From Lactococcus taiwanensis (GTDB lineage Bacteria; Bacillota; Bacilli; Lactobacillales; Streptococcaceae): 64,000 nt of DNA. The DNA lies in NCBI RefSeq assembly GCF_014905395.1, contig NZ_BNDT01000002.1, positions 62,001-126,000 on the forward strand, written 5' to 3'. The position numbers were made by a program, and so were the translations under genes. The notes under the pieces are model-generated. The model did not search any database. It was given only the letters and a program-made list of their open reading frames with translations, and had not been told where the DNA came from. Position 1 is the first letter of the stretch. Each line of letters starts with the position of its first letter. Shown here one piece after another: positions 60,329-64,000 of this stretch.

Positions 60329-61774
60329 ATGATTAATAGAAATATGGAGTTAGATATCAGTCAGTTAGAACAAAGCCATGATACTAATGCAATGAGTAGA
60401 AATATACATAAAATTTATTTAATAGTAGCGGTCGTCTTAGGTCTCTTTTCTTCAGTAGTTAACCCTATTTTCAATGAACCAGATTCCCCGTATCATTTTG
60501 AAGCGTCGGCCAACTTGGTTGGCTTAGTTGTAGATATTTCACGTTATGGTTCTACGTCGGTTACAACATCGCTGACGGGGCAAAGCCAGTCTTATGTAGA
60601 TGGTACTCATTTCGAAAAATATTATCTGAATGAGGCTTATATAACTGAAGCTAAAAACTTTCCTCGGGAAATAGGGGGAAATATCCTAGATTATGCTCAA
60701 TTAGGTCATATTATCCCGGCAATCGGCATATGGATAGGCTACCATATTTACCCTTCCATTGGAGTAATGGTAGTATTTGGTAGGCTCCTATCCAGTCTAG
60801 TATATAGCTTATTAATTTATTTTATAATAAAAAGATTGAAAAAAGGGAAGTTAACCTTCACGGCATTGATGCTGTCTCCGGTTATTGTAAGTCAATTTTC
60901 AAGTTTTTCTTATGATGCACTGTCTTATGTTTTGGTAGCAGCCTCAGTGGCTGTAGCGATAAATGTAGTAGATGATAATAAGCTATCTCCCAAAAATATA
61001 TTGGAAATGCTTATAGTTAGTTTTTTGATATTAGTAGCCGCGAAGCTTAATTTTAAAACTATAATAATAATTTATCCATTAATTGTAGTAGCAATATGGT
61101 TTAATAAGCATGTTCATAAAAAAGGTAAGTACAGCCCTATTAGTAGTAAAAGTAGCACGCTCTCTTATGACAGAAGAAGAAAGAAAAGAAATCACAACTT
61201 AAATTTGATGAAAATAGGGGCATTGTTAGCGGCTGTACTAGCTTTTATCGTTGCTGCTATCGTAATTTTGCAGAGATATGGCGGAATTTTTTATGTACTC
61301 AGAAGATTAGTAGTTAATCTTGTAAGTAATGTTGCTCCACCAATGTTTACTTCTCTTTTTGTAAGTCCATATCGCACAAATTCAATTCCGATTTGGGTAA
61401 CAGTTTCTTGGTGCGTTTTACTTATATTGTGCTTATTAGCTGAAGAAAAATTTGTGAAATCTAAATTAATCAGTTTCGGAGCATTGTTGTTATTAATCTT
61501 AAATATTTTAGCTGTATATTTCCAATATATGATATCCGGCTATTACGATACAGGAACAACGGCTGCAAACCAGTTAGTGGGTGCGATAAGCGGGGTTCAG
61601 GGTAGATATTTCACTCCTTTATTTTTATTGCTAGTATTGTTCAGCGGGAGCACCTATTTTAAGGCTAAGATAAAGGAAACTAGAGTAATAGTTGCTTTGG
61701 TTATATCTTTGGCTGTGCTTTCTAATATCATATTAATAGTGAATAATTTTTGGGGCGTTATTTTGGCCTTGTAA
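60329..61774 (+). CDS. DUF2142-like polytopic membrane protein, paralog of 46493
   Basis: A 481-residue protein of about ten helices with EPDSPYHF, GYHIYPSIGVMVVFGRLL and GVQGRYFTPLFLLL at positions equivalent to those in the protein at 46493-47872. It has an added basic loop near residues 265-290 (YDRRRKKRNHN). A GT-C transferase or polymerase acting on lipid-linked sugars is likely but unproven. Last gene of the long unidirectional transcript; a terminator follows. Confidence 0.65.
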   Translation: MINRNMELDISQLEQSHDTNAMSRNIHKIYLIVAVVLGLFSSVVNPIFNEPDSPYHFEASANLVGLVVDISRYGSTSVTTSLTGQSQSYVDGTHFEKYYLNEAYITEAKNFPREIGGNILDYAQLGHIIPAIGIWIGYHIYPSIGVMVVFGRLLSSLVYSLLIYFIIKRLKKGKLTFTALMLSPVIVSQFSSFSYDALSYVLVAASVAVAINVVDDNKLSPKNILEMLIVSFLILVAAKLNFKTIIIIYPLIVVAIWFNKHVHKKGKYSPISSKSSTLSYDRRRKKRNHNLNLMKIGALLAAVLAFIVAAIVILQRYGGIFYVLRRLVVNLVSNVAPPMFTSLFVSPYRTNSIPIWVTVSWCVLLILCLLAEEKFVKSKLISFGALLLLILNILAVYFQYMISGYYDTGTTAANQLVGAISGVQGRYFTPLFLLLVLFSGSTYFKAKIKETRVIVALVISLAVLSNIILIVNNFWGVILAL

Positions 61775-61807
61775 AATGAGGAAACTAAAGGATTTCATTT
61801 TTAAAAG

Positions 61808-61846
61808 AGAGCAGTTTAGCATTTGGCGTACAACTGCTCTTTTTTG
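61808..61846 (+). terminator. Terminator of the polysaccharide operon
   Basis: A 9-bp stem AGAGCAGTT/AACTGCTCT (61808-61816 with 61832-61840) followed by T6. Confidence 0.8.
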
Positions 61847-61877
61847 ATGCTTCAAATTTTTCTCTTAGACTTTTGGT

Positions 61878-61906
61878 TTGTTAACCTTTTCAGAAAGCGT
61901 TATAAT
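61878..61906 (+). promoter_or_regulatory. Promoter, leaderless start of the LtaS-like gene
   Basis: TTGTTA (61878-61883), 17-nt spacer, TATAAT (61901-61906). The ATG at 61912 is only 5 nt after the -10, without a Shine-Dalgarno sequence. Confidence 0.7.
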
Positions 61907-61911
61907 GAGAT

Positions 61912-63609
61912 ATGATAAAGAAAAAAGAAAATCAGAGTGAAACATATGTGAATGTGATGACGAAGAAAAAATTTTATCTGGCTTTGTGTAAACTTATACT
62001 CATTTTTATAGTTGTTACTGGAGCTAGTATTAAAAATAGTTGGGATTTTAATTTATTTTTTTCTAGCTTAGTAGAATATTTTGCTCTCTATTTACTGGTA
62101 CAACTCTTGCCCTTGAAATGGTCAGTCGCTCGTTATATAACCTCCTTTATTTCTACTCTCCTATTCTTGATTAATCTTGGTGTAGTTGCTTTTTCTGGGA
62201 CATTCACTACATATATTATGTGGAATAACTTAGAAAATTTGAGTGCTTTGGGTTCCTCGTTACTACTATATTTATTCGCTATAGTATTGGCTGTTATGAT
62301 ATCATTGTTGCCTATTTATAGCTTGCGTTTTAATAATATCGGGAAACTCGTTAGTTTTACTTTCATAGTGCTCATTTATATATTTATGGGCATATTTGGC
62401 TCTAAAACTCCATTTTTGGGGTGGAAGGACTTCGTAAAAGAGTACTATGAAGTAGTTAGGCTTACGGTAAATCTTGGGGAAAATAGTAACGACAAGCAAC
62501 GGGTATATAAGACTTTTGAAAGATCAAACGTTGAGAACGGTGTTAAAACTAATTTAAATAAACCGAATATAATAATTATTTTTACAGAAGGTTTCAGTTC
62601 TGAAATAATGGATGTAAATAATGATTTAGGTTTAAATATTACACCTAATTTAAATCAATTTTCTAAGGAAACACTTAATTTTACTGATTACTTTAATCAT
62701 ACGGCAGCAACTTATAGAGGTTTACGAGGTCAGCTTTTTTCTTCACAGCAATATTCTGAAGGGTACGAGAATGGAACGAGTGGTGTAGCTAAAATGTTAC
62801 AAACTAATCAAGTATCCCTCCAAAAAATATTGAAAAAACAGGGTTATCAAACGATGATGATTAATCCAGAACCAGAGCAAAAAACTTGGACCACTTATCT
62901 CAAACATTTAGGATTTGATCGTATCGTATCAGGCTCTTCTGATAGTCTGACAACGAGTGTAGGTGAAAAGATTTTAGCGGATCAGGAAAATTATAATTTA
63001 CTCTTTAATCAAGCAGTGAAAATGAATTCTATGGAAGATCCTTTTCTACTTGTGGACTATACTTACCAGACACATGTAGGCGTCAGTACGGATATGAAGT
63101 ATGGCGACGGTAAAAATACCTATCTTAATAAGTATTATAATTTGGATGATGCTTTTGGTAAATTTTGGAAGAAAATTAAAGAAAGCGGTTTGGTTAATAA
63201 TACAATGGTTATATTTACATCTGATCATAGTACTTTTCCTGATCCAATTTACAATGCAACATTTAAGACAACAAGGAACTATTTTGCTGCTCCAATACCC
63301 TTGATGATTTATTACCCAGGGGTAGAACCAAGAAATATAAATGTGGGAGGGAAAAATAGTTTATCATTAACTCCTACAGTATTAGATTTACTTGATGATG
63401 AGGAACATTTAAATTATTTTTTGGGTGATTCACTATTTAGTGACACTAAAAATCCATTTCAGTATATTACAGCGATACAAAATAAGCTTTATAATACGCA
63501 GGGCGTAAGTCAAAAGGATACTATGAGAAATGTAGGAATTGAACTGAACAATAAAGCTCTTAAATATAAACTTGAAGAATATTATAAAATCTCATTAAAT
63601 TATCGCTGA
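61912..63609 (+). CDS. LtaS/GacH-like sulfatase-fold phosphoglycerol transferase
   Basis: A 565-residue membrane enzyme: about five helices in the first 185 residues, then an external alkaline-phosphatase/sulfatase-fold domain. Metal and catalytic residues are visible in IIIIFTEGFSSE (Glu), HTAATYRGLRG (the nucleophilic Thr) and FTSDHSTF (Asp-His). LtaS polymerises lipoteichoic acid; GacH of the same family adds glycerol phosphate to the streptococcal group A carbohydrate. Next to a rhamnan cluster, a GacH-like role is favoured. It has its own promoter and probably a leaderless start. Confidence 0.85.
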   Translation: MIKKKENQSETYVNVMTKKKFYLALCKLILIFIVVTGASIKNSWDFNLFFSSLVEYFALYLLVQLLPLKWSVARYITSFISTLLFLINLGVVAFSGTFTTYIMWNNLENLSALGSSLLLYLFAIVLAVMISLLPIYSLRFNNIGKLVSFTFIVLIYIFMGIFGSKTPFLGWKDFVKEYYEVVRLTVNLGENSNDKQRVYKTFERSNVENGVKTNLNKPNIIIIFTEGFSSEIMDVNNDLGLNITPNLNQFSKETLNFTDYFNHTAATYRGLRGQLFSSQQYSEGYENGTSGVAKMLQTNQVSLQKILKKQGYQTMMINPEPEQKTWTTYLKHLGFDRIVSGSSDSLTTSVGEKILADQENYNLLFNQAVKMNSMEDPFLLVDYTYQTHVGVSTDMKYGDGKNTYLNKYYNLDDAFGKFWKKIKESGLVNNTMVIFTSDHSTFPDPIYNATFKTTRNYFAAPIPLMIYYPGVEPRNINVGGKNSLSLTPTVLDLLDDEEHLNYFLGDSLFSDTKNPFQYITAIQNKLYNTQGVSQKDTMRNVGIELNNKALKYKLEEYYKISLNYR

Positions 63610-63612
63610 GAT

Positions 63613-63645
63613 AAAAAAATATCGGTCGAACCGATATTTTTTTCT
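63613..63645. terminator. Bidirectional terminator
   Basis: A 14-bp perfect stem (63613-63626 with 63630-63643), CGA loop, A7 and T7 arms, between converging genes. Confidence 0.9.
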
Positions 63646-63662
63646 AGTGATTTTTGTTCAAG

Positions 63663-64000
63663 TTAATTAGATTTCCATGCCGTGCCTTCATTTCTCCACC
63701 CTAATTTTACAAGTGAATTTTGTTCATAAGAATTTAAAGTGTAGTTATGCATTCCATTGTTAGGATTATAAGCGCGGTGTACAGCTTTAGAACCTCCGCT
63801 GTAGAAGCTAATACCTTCATATCTCCACCCTTTTTTAACAAGTTGATCTTTTTCATAACTACTTGTAGTGTAAAAATGGTAGCCTCCATTTTTATTATAA
63901 AGCCGGTAGACAGGAGCTGTCTTTGCTGTAGAAGAAACCCAACCAACTCCTTCATAGTGCCATCCACTATTTTGTAGAGAAGTTACTTCATAAAAGTTCA
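63663..64000 (-). CDS. DUF5648 repeat protein, C-terminal part (runs off the window)
   Basis: An open reverse-strand frame from the window edge to a TAA at 63663-63665, 111 codons plus stop. It encodes two full repeats and the end of a third, each of about 42 residues with the pattern VYRLYN.NGGYHFYTTS.EK..LV..GW.YEG. This is the DUF5648 module found at the C-termini of secreted Gram-positive proteins, often lytic enzymes or proteases, where it is thought to bind the cell surface. The catalytic part is outside the window. Confidence in the frame is high because the repeats align. Confidence 0.85.
   Translation of the reverse strand, partial: NFYEVTSLQNSGWHYEGVGWVSSTAKTAPVYRLYNKNGGYHFYTTSSYEKDQLVKKGWRYEGISFYSGGSKAVHRAYNPNNGMHNYTLNSYEQNSLVKLGWRNEGTAWKSN

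Noticed and set aside
63734-63967. 77-codon reverse open frame at the right edge
   Set aside because: The neighbouring reverse frame encodes aligned DUF5648 repeats down to a stop at 63663, so this frame is a shadow.

Overview
The window looks like a Lactococcus chromosome. The CodY protein at 6.6 kb agrees closely with the lactococcal CodY sequence as I remember it. The order codY-gatC-gatA-gatB, a lactococcal-type CodY box in front of codY, a ptcC/bglA sugar locus and an rml-rgp cell-wall rhamnan cluster all fit. I cannot settle the species from sequence alone. No rRNA, tRNA, CRISPR array, prophage or insertion sequence is visible.

Layout. 0-18.4 kb is a core-genome patchwork: an MFS exporter, a CoA-binding protein, an EndA-type nuclease, small membrane proteins, a GT-C-like membrane protein, an aminotransferase, codY, gatCAB with a Nudix gene inserted, a second amidase, a MATE exporter, a cold-shock protein, fthC-rhomboid, a DUF3284 protein, a VOC protein and an Eis-like acetyltransferase. 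18.4-24 kb is a carbohydrate locus (MupG/DUF871, PTS EIIC, two small proteins, 6-phospho-beta-glucosidase) with candidate CcpA sites, followed by dut. 24-37 kb holds a metallophosphatase-yutD pair, rlmN, a nitroreductase, a menaquinone prenyl-chain synthase plus menA, the reverse-strand feo iron operon with a palindrome just after its promoter, fakA-yloU, rpmB and a DUF1129 protein. 37-44.5 kb makes dTDP-rhamnose (rmlA, C, B, D) and starts the rhamnan (rgpA, rgpB). 44.5-63.6 kb is the rest of the cell-wall polysaccharide cluster: ABC exporter rgpCD, rgpF, a GacI/GacJ (WpsA/WpsB)-like pair, UDP-glucose dehydrogenase, GT2 and GT4 enzymes, a Stealth phosphotransferase, a flippase, two paralogous DUF2142-like membrane proteins, an SpaA-like membrane-anchored protein and an LtaS/GacH-like enzyme. 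Together these suggest a rhamnan backbone carrying a phosphodiester-containing side chain. The right edge enters a DUF5648 repeat protein.

Most notable: a palindrome, CTGAC-N6-GTCAG (often TTACTGAC...GTCAGTAA), occurs 20 times exactly and 3 times with one mismatch between 0.6 and 43.7 kb, about once per 2 kb. About half the copies lie inside genes, only in the two frames that avoid its internal TGA; others form terminators, and one supplies a stop codon. No copy lies in the last 20 kb (the variable polysaccharide region). I know of no described element with this sequence. A second theme is that six genes start 5-7 nt after an extended or strong -10 box, so their mRNAs are probably leaderless.
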